Positions 1-9,648 of a stretch of 64,000 nt of DNA are shown here, one piece after another. Position 1 is the first letter of the stretch. Every line of letters begins with the position of its first letter. This stretch comes from Bacillota bacterium. Its GTDB lineage: Bacteria; Bacillota_I; Bacilli_A; RF39; UBA660. The notes below the pieces were generated by a model. That model did not search any database and was not told the origin of the DNA. It was given only the letters and a program-made list of their open reading frames with translations. The stretch covers positions 1 to 64,000 of the forward strand of contig SVAP01000005.1 of the NCBI GenBank assembly GCA_015059335.1, in the 5' to 3' direction. A program made the translations under genes and the position numbers.

Positions 1-893
1 TCTGGTACTGCTACTACTATTATTGTTACACTAAGCGTTAATGCATATAGAATATGACCAAACATTACTGGAAAATTAGTAATAGTTGAAATAATTTTAT
101 TAATTTCAAATCCATTACTTATAACTACTACAGAAAATAAATATGAAATTGAAACTAATGCTGCACCAATATAACCTATTTTGCTAATGATTTGAGCCAA
201 ATGTCTAAGTCTTAATTTTAAAGGACTATCCGGCTGTTTTTCTTGGATTTCTTGTGCTAATTTTCCATAAAATGTTTTATCACCTACATCTGTTATTAAC
301 ATTTCACCTTCACCAGAATAAACAACAGTTCCTCGATATATTTTGTTTTTATAATTTATGGTTTTAGAAACAACATTAATTGGTTCTTTATGTGCTTCCT
401 TTGTCTCACCATTTAATGATGATTCATCAACACTAACATTTCCCCTTATTAAAACACCATCTGCAGGTACTTTATCACCAGATGACAATATCACAATATC
501 CCTACAAACTATATCTTCAATATTTACTTCTATAATTTGTCCATTTCTTTTAACTCTACATTTTATTTTAGATGATTCTTCTTGTAATTTTTCAAATGCC
601 TTTCCACTTCCATATTCTGATATTGTAGAAATAAATGAAGCAATAAAAATTGCGATTACTATACCAATAGTTTCAAACCAATCAAAATCTTTAAATAAAA
701 ATATTGTTTTAATCGCAAGCGCTATTAAAAGAATTTTAATGATTGGATCTCCTAGCGTTTCAACAAATAGTCCAAAGAAACTATCTTTTTTAGTGGAAGA
801 TATTTTATTATCTCCATATTTTTTTTTAGATTCTAATACTTCTTTATCTGTAAGTCCTGTTTTAGTATTACTATTATTTAAAATATTCCACAT
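1..893 (-). CDS. P-type cation (calcium)-transporting ATPase, N-terminal part
   Basis: The gene starts at the ATG at 893 behind an AGGAGG site and runs off the left edge, so about 297 residues are visible. The N-terminus (MWNILNNSNTKTGLTDKEV) is a typical cation-ATPase N-terminal domain. Two membrane segments follow, then the actuator domain with the VPADG and DESSLNGE motifs, then a second membrane pair. The sequence stops at VAVPE, where the family has its PEGLP motif in the transport helix. The phosphorylated DKTGT motif lies outside the window. By family it pumps Ca2+ or a related cation across the plasma membrane at the cost of ATP. The exact ion cannot be decided from this part. No partner gene is visible. 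Confidence 0.9.
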   Translation of the reverse strand, partial: MWNILNNSNTKTGLTDKEVLESKKKYGDNKISSTKKDSFFGLFVETLGDPIIKILLIALAIKTIFLFKDFDWFETIGIVIAIFIASFISTISEYGSGKAFEKLQEESSKIKCRVKRNGQIIEVNIEDIVCRDIVILSSGDKVPADGVLIRGNVSVDESSLNGETKEAHKEPINVVSKTINYKNKIYRGTVVYSGEGEMLITDVGDKTFYGKLAQEIQEKQPDSPLKLRLRHLAQIISKIGYIGAALVSISYLFSVVVISNGFEINKIISTITNFPVMFGHILYALTLSVTIIVVAVP

Positions 894-958
894 AGCATGT
901 CCTCCTACTTAAATATATTACGGACACACAATTTTTAGTTAAAAATTTTACGACAAAA

Positions 959-982
959 AAGAAGATTATTTCTAATCTTCTT
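959..982 (-). terminator. Rho-independent terminator
   Basis: A 10-bp perfect stem (AAGAAGATTA / TAATCTTCTT) with a 4-nt loop is followed on the minus strand by a T run. It closes the hypothetical gene that ends at 984 and separates it from the P-type ATPase. Confidence 0.8.
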
Positions 983-983
983 A

Positions 984-2024
984 TTATCTAATTATATATG
1001 GATCAGTTAATGTACCACTACCAGATTTATATATTACATTTGAATCTAAATATATTGTAGGTCTAACATATAGATTAACCTTATTATTCGCAAAACCTAT
1101 CTTTCCATCTGATAATATATAATAATTTTGATTTGATTCCTCATTTGTAGGTGTAGATAACCACCATGAAATATTTTCATCTGTTTCATATAAGTAATTA
1201 TCATTTTTGCATTCATTAGTTTTAGCGCTTTCGCACTTTATATCCATACTTGAATTAATATATTCATATAAACTTAATATTCCAATATATTTATTTTTTG
1301 TAACTTTATTACATTCAACACTACCATTGTTTATATTATTTTCTTCTTTTCTACTACCAATACATAATGGTTTTGATACTAATTTTTCTTTTATATCTTT
1401 ATTAATAAAATATTTATCATTGTATAAACTATCAAGAGTTTGTTCAAATTTATTATAAGTAGTACTATATTTACCACTATAAATTACAAGTTTTATAGAA
1501 TTATCAGAATCAATTTTTACAATTCTCCATAATTTATTTCCTATTTTAACAAAATTATTTATATTATTTCCTCTAAAAACTTTAAAATCGGATTGAATAT
1601 ATAATCCAGATCCTTCAGTGACTATTTGATTATCAGCTAATATTTTATTATAAAACTCCATAGTTTTATAATTTTTACCACAATCTAAATATGGAGTATA
1701 AAAATATTTATTATCATTATTTTTAATTACTACTCTCCCTGTACATGACTCATTTAAATATTCTTTTGATTTTTTTAATTCTCCTACTTCAACTAAATAG
1801 TCATATGGAACAATAATACTACTTCCTTTAGGTGGTAAATCTTTTTTGTTTTTTTCAAAATAATTAATCGCTACTTGTTTCATTTTATTTTCTAATTGTT
1901 CATAGCTCAACTTTTTATTAATCAGAAAGACTATTATACTAATAAAACTAATAATTATTACAATAAAAACAATTAAACTTTTTTTATTAAGTTTTCCTAT
2001 TTTATCCAAATATTTTTTCATCAT
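984..2024 (-). CDS. Membrane-anchored extracellular hypothetical protein
   Basis: The start is taken at the ATG at 2024 with GGATG six bases upstream; an earlier ATG at 2033 is possible. The protein has about 346 residues with one N-terminal membrane segment (residues about 15-37) and then a soluble, probably extracellular region with several cysteines. The C-terminal third (IGNKLWRIVKI, then WWLSTP, then YVRPTIYL, ending GTLTDPYII) resembles the DUF6273 type of extracellular domain seen in many gut Bacillota. That match is from memory of the motif pattern and is weak. It stands alone between two terminators. No function is assigned. Confidence 0.65.
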   Translation of the reverse strand: MMKKYLDKIGKLNKKSLIVFIVIIISFISIIVFLINKKLSYEQLENKMKQVAINYFEKNKKDLPPKGSSIIVPYDYLVEVGELKKSKEYLNESCTGRVVIKNNDNKYFYTPYLDCGKNYKTMEFYNKILADNQIVTEGSGLYIQSDFKVFRGNNINNFVKIGNKLWRIVKIDSDNSIKLVIYSGKYSTTYNKFEQTLDSLYNDKYFINKDIKEKLVSKPLCIGSRKEENNINNGSVECNKVTKNKYIGILSLYEYINSSMDIKCESAKTNECKNDNYLYETDENISWWLSTPTNEESNQNYYILSDGKIGFANNKVNLYVRPTIYLDSNVIYKSGSGTLTDPYIIR

Positions 2025-2074
2025 AATATTCATCCATTCTATTATTATGAATTAAGTATATCAGATTAACTTTG

Positions 2075-2109
2075 AAAAAACAAGAAAAATAGACTTATAA
2101 ATATAAGTC
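2075..2109 (-). terminator. Rho-independent terminator
   Basis: An 8-bp stem GACTTATA/TATAAGTC is followed on the minus strand by TATTTTTCTTGTTTTTTC. It lies directly behind the DUF421 gene. Confidence 0.7.
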
Positions 2110-2110
2110 C

Positions 2111-2836
2111 TTATTCTAAAACGTCAAATGATTTTTCTTTATTATTCCTATTATATAACACTAACTTTTCATTAATATCAACAGTACCAAGTAATATATC
2201 GCCTAATTCTTGTCCTCTAACTTTTAATTCCTTTAATAACCACTTTTCTGTCTTATGAATATGTTCAAGATTATTATACATTATTTTACCATCAATAATT
2301 ACATTTGCGCATAATCCTTGTTTTTGTGGTTTTAAATTCATATCTTGTACAGTAACTTGCTTATATTCACCTTTTGGTAAGATACTAAGTGTTCCATTTG
2401 CTTCCATAATCGCATACTCTATTTCATTAATATCAAAATAACCATTACTTCTACATTCTTCTAATAAATCATTTATATCAAATTTAACTTTTTTCAAGTT
2501 TTTTTCCATTAACTTACCATTTTGTATTAATAATGTTGGTGTTCCCATAAAAAATCTTCTTATTATAATACTTTTCATTGTCCATATTGATATTAGATAC
2601 GCAACTACACCAAATACAACAACCGCTACTATTCCATTCATATATTGAGACTCTACATTGATGGTCATTTCGGCTGCAAAGTTTCCTATTGATATTCCTA
2701 TCACATAATCAAAAACACTTAATTGTGAAACTTGTTTTTTACCAAGTAATTTTGTTATTAAAAACAATGTTACTAATGATATTAATGCACGAACAACTGT
2801 ATCTCCCACTTCAATCCAATTAGTATTTAAAAACAT
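2111..2836 (-). CDS. DUF421 (YetF/YcaP-like) membrane protein
   Basis: The start is placed at the ATG at 2836, with AGGTGAT just upstream; the longer reading opens with the GTG inside that site. The 241-residue protein has three N-terminal membrane helices (residues about 10-85) containing the family hallmark LLGKKQVSQLSVFDYVIGISIGN. A soluble C-terminal domain follows, with GTPTLLIQNGK and LSILPK. This is the layout of the DUF421 family, which in Bacillus includes YetF and spore-membrane proteins such as YkjA and YrbG. The biochemical role is not settled. The gene has its own terminator and is probably monocistronic. Confidence 0.85.
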   Translation of the reverse strand: MFLNTNWIEVGDTVVRALISLVTLFLITKLLGKKQVSQLSVFDYVIGISIGNFAAEMTINVESQYMNGIVAVVVFGVVAYLISIWTMKSIIIRRFFMGTPTLLIQNGKLMEKNLKKVKFDINDLLEECRSNGYFDINEIEYAIMEANGTLSILPKGEYKQVTVQDMNLKPQKQGLCANVIIDGKIMYNNLEHIHKTEKWLLKELKVRGQELGDILLGTVDINEKLVLYNRNNKEKSFDVLE

Positions 2837-2881
2837 AATAATCACCTATCATTATTATGAATATTTTTATGTTTTTTAAAC

Positions 2882-2916
2882 AAAAAAAGCAAATATTTTT
2901 AAATATTTACTTTTTT
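2882..2916 (-). terminator. Probable Rho-independent terminator
   Basis: A short AT-rich stem (AAATATT/AATATTT) is followed on the minus strand by GCTTTTTTTG. It overlaps the stop codon of the dehydrogenase gene ending at 2907. Confidence 0.55.
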
Positions 2917-3959
2917 ATAAACTTTAATTCACCCATTTGAGATGTTGGAACAAATCCAGGTCTTGATGATATAACATCTGGAATTCTATTTACAATAGCC
3001 GCACATGTAAGTTCTACTGTAGCAGGTCTTGTAATTACTAAATTAGTATCTGGTTCACCATAAATTGTCCAATCATTTTTATCACAATCATCTTTTGAAT
3101 ATACTTTACCAATACATTCTGTTTCTAAAACAATTCCTTCTTTTGTAGTAGTTGTTACTACAGCACTCATTCCAGTAGCCATACCTTTTTTTACTGTCAT
3201 TCCAAGTGTTGATGATTCAATATCTTCATCATGTGTTTGAGGAACACATTTTTGTGTTTGATTAACAACTGTTAAACCTAATTTATCACACAACCATCCA
3301 TTAACATTCCACATATAGCTTGGTGCGAATTCACCCTTTTCAATAATTAAATTTCTTTCCTCATCACTAATATTATCAGCTGATGCAATTTCGTTATCAA
3401 AATCTTCTAAACTAAGTCCTGCACCATGTGCTTTTGCAAGCGCAATTCCATAATCTTCTACATTATAACTAGAACTTCCTTTTATTTTAGTTATCTTATG
3501 AGTAGTTCCTGCAAGTGTTGTAATTAAATTTCCCCAAAATGCATCTTGATATCCACTACCAGTTATTGTACAATTGTTTTCTTTTGCTAATCTATCAATT
3601 TCTTTTGTTAATACTGGTGATGAATTCATTGGATAAAATGCTTCTTCACATGTTGTAATAGCATTTATTCCTAATTTAGCACATAACAATAATGCATCTT
3701 TTACGTCATTCATTAAACTCATTGTAGTAACAATACATACATCCGGTTTAATTTCTTTTAATAAGTTTTCAGCATCTTCTACTTTAGTTACCTTTACTCC
3801 TAAATTATCACAACCAATTATTTCACCAATATCTTTACCAATAATATCTTCATTTATATCAATTGCGCCAACAATTTGTCCACCATTTTCTAAAACATAA
3901 CGCATTGTATAAATTGACATCTTTCCACAACCATATTGAACAACTTTTACATCTTTCAT
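2907..3959 (-). CDS. 2,4-diaminopentanoate dehydrogenase-like NAD(P)-binding protein
   Basis: The 350-residue protein starts behind GGGAGG. The N-terminus has a Rossmann motif (VVQYGCGKMSIYTMRYVLENG) and a dihydrodipicolinate-reductase-like nucleotide-binding domain. The length and the C-terminal region (TVELTCAAIVNRIPDV, SRPGFVPTSQMGEL) fit 2,4-diaminopentanoate dehydrogenase-type proteins. Those enzymes oxidise 2,4-diaminopentanoate in clostridial ornithine fermentation. No other ornithine-degradation gene (ornithine aminomutase, AKP thiolase) is in the window, so the substrate is not established. It could act on another diamino acid or imine. Confidence is high for the fold and moderate for the substrate. 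Confidence 0.75.
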   Translation of the reverse strand: MKDVKVVQYGCGKMSIYTMRYVLENGGQIVGAIDINEDIIGKDIGEIIGCDNLGVKVTKVEDAENLLKEIKPDVCIVTTMSLMNDVKDALLLCAKLGINAITTCEEAFYPMNSSPVLTKEIDRLAKENNCTITGSGYQDAFWGNLITTLAGTTHKITKIKGSSSYNVEDYGIALAKAHGAGLSLEDFDNEIASADNISDEERNLIIEKGEFAPSYMWNVNGWLCDKLGLTVVNQTQKCVPQTHDEDIESSTLGMTVKKGMATGMSAVVTTTTKEGIVLETECIGKVYSKDDCDKNDWTIYGEPDTNLVITRPATVELTCAAIVNRIPDVISSRPGFVPTSQMGELKFIKK

Positions 3960-4055
3960 AATTAATTATTCCTCCCTAATCTTACAAATTTATTATAACA
4001 AAATAAACTAAAACAATAAATTTTTATAATACATATTTACACATATTATACACTT

Positions 4056-7000
4056 TTACACTAACTCAAAATTATTATCTATGTTTTTTAACGTTTCTTC
4101 TAATAACGAATATAAATATACTGATATTTTTTTATTTGTCTTTTCTTTTATATAATTTTTGTATCCTAATAATTGTTTAATATATTCCTCATCATCAATA
4201 TTTTTAAGTTTATAATCTAATATAATTATTTCGTTATCTTTTTCTAAAATTAAGTCAATCACACCATGATATTCGATATTATCTATTTCATAGATAAATT
4301 CATGTTCTTTAATAATCTTAGTATTATCAAAGCGATTAAATATTTCATTAGATAAAAATGTATTAATTTTATCAATATAGAATTTATTTAAATTCAATTT
4401 AGAAAAATCAGGATTTTTAAAATCTAACACTTCTAACGCATAGTGAATTTTAGAACCAATTTCTAGTTTTTCTTTTTCCTCTTCACTTATAATTGTATTC
4501 AAAACTTTTGAAAATTTCTTATCTTCAACTTCTTTACTCTCAATATTTAATTCATCAACAGTTATTATTTTATTTGAATGTGGTATTTTAGATTTATAAT
4601 TAGAGTTTTTAATTAAATTATAATTCTTACTCATATGAATATCTTCTAAACTAATATTATGAATATATTCACTAATTTCATTTTTAATTGAATTTATGAT
4701 ATCACTAAAAGATGAATATTTTAATCTAATATCGTTATTTACCAAACAATTATTATTAATAATATCTAAATCATTAAAACTATTTATAACAATCATTTTT
4801 TCTTTACATCTTGTTAGCGCAACATAAAATAAACGAATTTTTTCTGATATTTCTTCTTTTAAATATTGTTCTTTCAATAAACTTTTATATATTGTACTTT
4901 TAATACCTTCTTTAACATATGGTGTTATTATTCCATAAGTATTATCAAAAATAAATTTTTCTTTTAAATCACTAATATTAAATTTCGAATATAATGATGA
5001 ATAATAACATATAGGATATTCTAATCCTTTAGATTTATGTATAGTCATTATTTTACAACTATCACTATTTTCACTATTTGAAGAAAATTTAATATCATAA
5101 TTTTTTGAAGAAATATTTTCTAAATACTCATAAAAGTCTGTAATATTATATCCCATTTTTTCTAAATTTTTAGATAGATTTACTATATATTCAAGTCTAA
5201 TAATACTTTCTTTAATATTACCTACTGTTATTATCTTGTTATAAAAATCAAACTCATTAATAATAGTATCTAATAACATAGATATAGTAATACTATCAAT
5301 TTTTGACAAAATTTTATTTGAAATTTCTAAAATTATTGAGTCATCGTATTTATTGTTTGATATACAATTAAATATCTCATCATCATTAATATTAAATAAA
5401 TAACTACGCGCAATACTCATAAATGCATATTTAAAATCTTCATCGAAATTATTTAATTTTAGATTAATTAATAATTTTAAAATGTTTTTAATTAAATTTA
5501 TTTCTGTACCATTTGTAATCGTTTCATCTTTTAAAACTGATAATGGTATAGACATATATTCGAATATTTTTTTATATAAATCGAAATTTGTAGTTCTATC
5601 AATTAATATTACAAAATCACTATACTTAGCTTCTCTTATTTCAAGTGTGTCTTTATCAAAAATTTGATATTTATTGTCAATTTTATTTTTAATATCATTG
5701 GCGATTATAAAAATCTCTGTTTCTTCTTTTGTAAAACCTTTATCCTTATCAAATTCATAATTATAAAATTCTATATTGTTGTTTTGAGTTGTTTTACCTT
5801 CTTCTTCATAAGTAGAATTACCAAATATCATTTGGTGTGAAATCTTATATTCTGCTCCACCTATTAAATCATCCATTATTAAATTAAAGATAATATTTAT
5901 ATTATCCAACACTTCTTTTCTGGATCTAAAATTCTTGTTTAAATCTATTTTAATTCCTAATTCTCCATTAGTATATGTATCATATTTGTTTTTAAATATA
6001 TATGGATTAGCATTTCTAAATCTATATATAGATTGCTTGATATCACCTACCATATATACGTTATTATTTGAAATCATAGATATAAAGTCTTCTTGTAAAT
6101 CATTAGTATCTTGATATTCATCAATTAATATTTCATTTAAACTATTTTTTAATTCTAACGCTATACTAGGATTTTCTTTTAATATCTTAATTGCCATTTT
6201 TGCAATATCATTAAATTCATATAAATCTTTTTCAAATTTAAATTCATTTAACTTTTTATCAAGTTTTAAAATAATATCTATTATTATTTCAACATATTCT
6301 TTAGTATGTAAAATTGAGTTTTTAATTTCATCTTCATCTTTATATATAGCTAGGTTTTGAATTTCTTTTAATATATTTGAAATCTTTTCTTTAGATGCTT
6401 TTCCTAACTCATCTGTACCTCTAGGAATACTAGGTAATTTAACATCCATATTTATATATATATCTTCTATTGTTTTAGAAGAAAGTAATTTATTTAAAGC
6501 ATCATATATTTTAATATAATAATCAGATTCTACATACATATTTAAATTTTTTAATTCAAAGACTATAGAATTAATTTTTTCAATTAATATATTAGTAAAA
6601 GTTTTGATATCATTATATATTGCATCATTATTAAATCTTATTTTTACATAGTTTAATAAATATTCTTCCTTATCATATTTCAAATCTAATTTATTACTTA
6701 TTGATATAATAGAATCTTTTATTTCTTTATCATCTTTTACACAAAAATCTCCAATTAATTTTAAAAATTTATTATTATTTTCGTTATATAATTGTTCAAA
6801 TATTTCATTAATTATTTTTTCTTTTTCTAAATTAATAATACTTGATTCACATATTGAAATATTATTAGATACATTAAGAATATGATGATATTTTTTTACA
6901 ATTGATAAAGCATAACTATCAAATGTTGTAATATATGCGCCATCAATCTTATCCAATTGACTAGATAAATTAGGAACTTTCTTAATTGCTTTTCTAATTC

Positions 7001-7199
7001 TTTCTTTCATTTCGTGTGCGGCTGCTTTGGTAAAAGTTAAAATTAAAAGATTATCTATATTGACTCCATTTTTTAACTTTCTCAAAACTCTTTCTGTTAA
7101 TACAGCGGTTTTACCACTACCTGCTCCCGCACTTACAATAATATTTTTTCCTTCTAAATCAATTGCTTGTTGTTGTTCTTCTGTCCACCTTACTGCCAT
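4056..7199 (-). CDS. addA: Helicase-nuclease AddAB, subunit AddA
   Basis: This is the 3'-5' helicase and nuclease subunit of the double-strand-break resection complex. Walker A is at residues about 22-30 (SAGAGSGKT). Other SF1 motifs include DEYQDTND, the region around MVGDIKQSIYRFR, MTIHKSKGLEYP and FYVALTRC. The C-terminal RecB-type nuclease is intact (GVIDLI, then LDYKLK). At 1047 residues it is shorter than the roughly 1230 of Bacillus AddA. The ATG overlaps the addB stop by one base (TAATG), so the two are translationally coupled. The neighbouring short UvrD-family gene suggests one recombination-repair operon. Confidence 0.93.
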   Translation of the reverse strand: MAVRWTEEQQQAIDLEGKNIIVSAGAGSGKTAVLTERVLRKLKNGVNIDNLLILTFTKAAAHEMKERIRKAIKKVPNLSSQLDKIDGAYITTFDSYALSIVKKYHHILNVSNNISICESSIINLEKEKIINEIFEQLYNENNNKFLKLIGDFCVKDDKEIKDSIISISNKLDLKYDKEEYLLNYVKIRFNNDAIYNDIKTFTNILIEKINSIVFELKNLNMYVESDYYIKIYDALNKLLSSKTIEDIYINMDVKLPSIPRGTDELGKASKEKISNILKEIQNLAIYKDEDEIKNSILHTKEYVEIIIDIILKLDKKLNEFKFEKDLYEFNDIAKMAIKILKENPSIALELKNSLNEILIDEYQDTNDLQEDFISMISNNNVYMVGDIKQSIYRFRNANPYIFKNKYDTYTNGELGIKIDLNKNFRSRKEVLDNINIIFNLIMDDLIGGAEYKISHQMIFGNSTYEEEGKTTQNNNIEFYNYEFDKDKGFTKEETEIFIIANDIKNKIDNKYQIFDKDTLEIREAKYSDFVILIDRTTNFDLYKKIFEYMSIPLSVLKDETITNGTEINLIKNILKLLINLKLNNFDEDFKYAFMSIARSYLFNINDDEIFNCISNNKYDDSIILEISNKILSKIDSITISMLLDTIINEFDFYNKIITVGNIKESIIRLEYIVNLSKNLEKMGYNITDFYEYLENISSKNYDIKFSSNSENSDSCKIMTIHKSKGLEYPICYYSSLYSKFNISDLKEKFIFDNTYGIITPYVKEGIKSTIYKSLLKEQYLKEEISEKIRLFYVALTRCKEKMIVINSFNDLDIINNNCLVNNDIRLKYSSFSDIINSIKNEISEYIHNISLEDIHMSKNYNLIKNSNYKSKIPHSNKIITVDELNIESKEVEDKKFSKVLNTIISEEEKEKLEIGSKIHYALEVLDFKNPDFSKLNLNKFYIDKINTFLSNEIFNRFDNTKIIKEHEFIYEIDNIEYHGVIDLILEKDNEIIILDYKLKNIDDEEYIKQLLGYKNYIKEKTNKKISVYLYSLLEETLKNIDNNFELV

Positions 7200-9601
7200 T
7201 ACTCATCACATCCTAAAAAATCTAAATTGGTATGTTCTTCTAAATTAACTATGTTTTTTTCATTCATATAACACAAATCCTTATAACTGCAAAATTCACA
7301 TCCTAAATTTGTATTTCCAATTCTTTTTGGATTTATATCAAATGATGCATTTGTTATTCCATCAATAGCGTTATTAATATTTTTATCCACAATATCTGTT
7401 AATTTATCAATTTCTGATTTACTTAAAACTTTTGCGTAACTATAAAATCCTTTGCTACTCATTTTCATACTTTTTATTACTTCGCTATCTTTATAAGTAG
7501 AATCAAATAATTCAAGTAATGATTCATCATTAATACTATATCCATTTAACTTCAGTGCTTGTCTTTTTAATGATTCATAATCCTCATCATTTTTAACGCT
7601 AATTTCATTATTTAATATTTTTTGAAGATAAAAACCTATAAATTCAACATTTTGAAACTGTTTATAATTTTTAGCAAGATATAGATATATAGGTAACTGC
7701 ATATTAAGTCCATGCACAACATTATTAATATTTGTAGGTGTATTACCAGTTTTATAATCAATAATTGAAATATATGTTTTATCAGCATCTACTTTATATT
7801 TAATTTTGTCAATTATTCCCATAAAAGTTATCTTGATGTCTCTACTTTTATCAATATATATTTTTTGTTCATATAATGAATTATTTAATTTAGAATATTT
7901 GTCATTTTGCTTAATTGTTTCAATTACAAATAATAATTCATCCTTAAGTTTATTTACTAAAAACATTTCTTTATTGCTTAATGTTTTATCTTTTAAATAA
8001 CTATTAAATTCTTCATCATAATTAAAACCATCATCAAATGCCTTTGATAATATATAATGAAATAGATTACCTATAAATTGTGGAAAAGTTTCTTCATATT
8101 TATCTAACTTTAAAATATTATTTATATAATATCTAAACGCACATCTAAAATAATTATCAATACTAGAATAAGAAAGTAACAGTTTATTGTTCAAATACTC
8201 TTTTAAATTATTATTATTAATACCAGTAAAATTATTGTTATATGTTAAATAGTTTAAATCATTATAATTAGAATATAAAACATCTAGATTATCTTCTACT
8301 GTATTAAATTTAATCATTGTATCTAATTTTTTTGATAATTCTACCCTATTATATAAATTTGAATAATTATAATCTTCATTTTGTACAGTAATCACTTTCA
8401 TATTTAAATCTTCAATCAAACTTGAAGGATAATAACTATCAAAAGGTGATTCTAATTTATAAGTAATAACTAAATTCGAAATATTATTAATTATATTTGA
8501 AATAATTTGTTTTTCTATAATATTTTTTTCTGTTGATGTTTCTAAACCTAACAGATGTTTAATATTATCTCCTAAATACTCCTCATCTTTATATAACTTT
8601 GGTATTATACCTTGATTAAACCCTAAAATAAAGATATGTTCATCAGATTCAAAAATATTATCTAAAAGTTTAATACATCTAATTGAATTAGACCTATTAG
8701 CTTTATTAATATTTGTTAATTTTAATTCTTCTTCTATACAATTAATAACTGTATTATCTATATGTTTATAATTATATCTATTACATATATTAACTAGTTT
8801 ATTAAAAATTTTATTATTTTCACTAATATTAAAATCATAATTTTTTATAATGTTTTGAATTGATTCTTCAATATTAGCCGATTCTTTTAAACAATTTAAA
8901 AAACCCGACACAATCTTTGTTCCATAGATAGATTTATCCTCATCTAAAATTACAGGTAACTTATAAAACTCAAATATTCTTTTTATAACTTCATAGTATT
9001 CAGTACTAATATTAGATATAAATATTTTATTAATGTCCACTCCACTTTTTATTAAATCTATGATTTTTTGCGCAACAAAAGAAACTTCTAATTCAATATT
9101 TTTAAATTCATAAACAACAAAATCCCTTTTATTCTTATTTGACTTATTTATTATTTCTACTTTTGAATATATATTAACTTTATCAAACATTTTTTTATAA
9201 AACTTATTTATATGGTCATATCCATAAACAATTATTTTAAAATCCTTAATATAATTTATAAAGTTATTATCAATATCAAGTAATTTATTTTCAATTAATT
9301 CTAATTTTAAGTTATTTAAAAAATCTAACTTTTCATTTTTATAATTAACATCATCCACATAATATAAATTATCTAAATATTCTTTAGCGATACTGTATTT
9401 ATAACCGTATTTATTCATTAAATAATAAATGGACTTTTCTTTATAACTAAAATAAAATTTATTTTTAAATTCTTCTAAAGACATAAATTTAATATTTAAT
9501 AATATATCTTTTTTACTTAATGTTTTAATTACTTTATTCTTAATATTATTAGGAATAATAAGTAATGTATTATTAGTAATTATTAAATTGTTTATATCCA
9601 T
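7199..9601 (-). CDS. addB: Helicase-nuclease AddAB, subunit AddB (RexB-like)
   Basis: This is the partner nuclease subunit of AddA. ATG 9601 is preferred over 9613 because GGTGG lies at the right distance. The C-terminal nuclease motifs are present (FMGIIDKIKY and ISIIDYKTG). A four-cysteine iron-sulphur site is formed by the Cys in YFRCAFRYY and the terminal GCEFCSYKDLC. The N-terminus has no GxGKT Walker A motif, as in RexB of streptococci and unlike Bacillus AddB. At 800 residues it is short (Bacillus AddB has about 1160). It overlaps addA by one base. Confidence 0.88.
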   Translation of the reverse strand: MDINNLIITNNTLLIIPNNIKNKVIKTLSKKDILLNIKFMSLEEFKNKFYFSYKEKSIYYLMNKYGYKYSIAKEYLDNLYYVDDVNYKNEKLDFLNNLKLELIENKLLDIDNNFINYIKDFKIIVYGYDHINKFYKKMFDKVNIYSKVEIINKSNKNKRDFVVYEFKNIELEVSFVAQKIIDLIKSGVDINKIFISNISTEYYEVIKRIFEFYKLPVILDEDKSIYGTKIVSGFLNCLKESANIEESIQNIIKNYDFNISENNKIFNKLVNICNRYNYKHIDNTVINCIEEELKLTNINKANRSNSIRCIKLLDNIFESDEHIFILGFNQGIIPKLYKDEEYLGDNIKHLLGLETSTEKNIIEKQIISNIINNISNLVITYKLESPFDSYYPSSLIEDLNMKVITVQNEDYNYSNLYNRVELSKKLDTMIKFNTVEDNLDVLYSNYNDLNYLTYNNNFTGINNNNLKEYLNNKLLLSYSSIDNYFRCAFRYYINNILKLDKYEETFPQFIGNLFHYILSKAFDDGFNYDEEFNSYLKDKTLSNKEMFLVNKLKDELLFVIETIKQNDKYSKLNNSLYEQKIYIDKSRDIKITFMGIIDKIKYKVDADKTYISIIDYKTGNTPTNINNVVHGLNMQLPIYLYLAKNYKQFQNVEFIGFYLQKILNNEISVKNDEDYESLKRQALKLNGYSINDESLLELFDSTYKDSEVIKSMKMSSKGFYSYAKVLSKSEIDKLTDIVDKNINNAIDGITNASFDINPKRIGNTNLGCEFCSYKDLCYMNEKNIVNLEEHTNLDFLGCDE

Positions 9602-9648
9602 TTTTACCACCATCTTAATTATAACATAATATTTATCATAAACTCATC

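Noticed and set aside
358-912. 184-codon plus-strand frame
   Set aside because: It is antisense to the P-type ATPase, whose minus-strand translation shows actuator-domain motifs.
2907-3959. Dihydrodipicolinate reductase DapB
   Set aside because: Too long (350 against about 250-270) and lacks the DapB C-terminal motif; the diaminopentanoate dehydrogenase type fits better.
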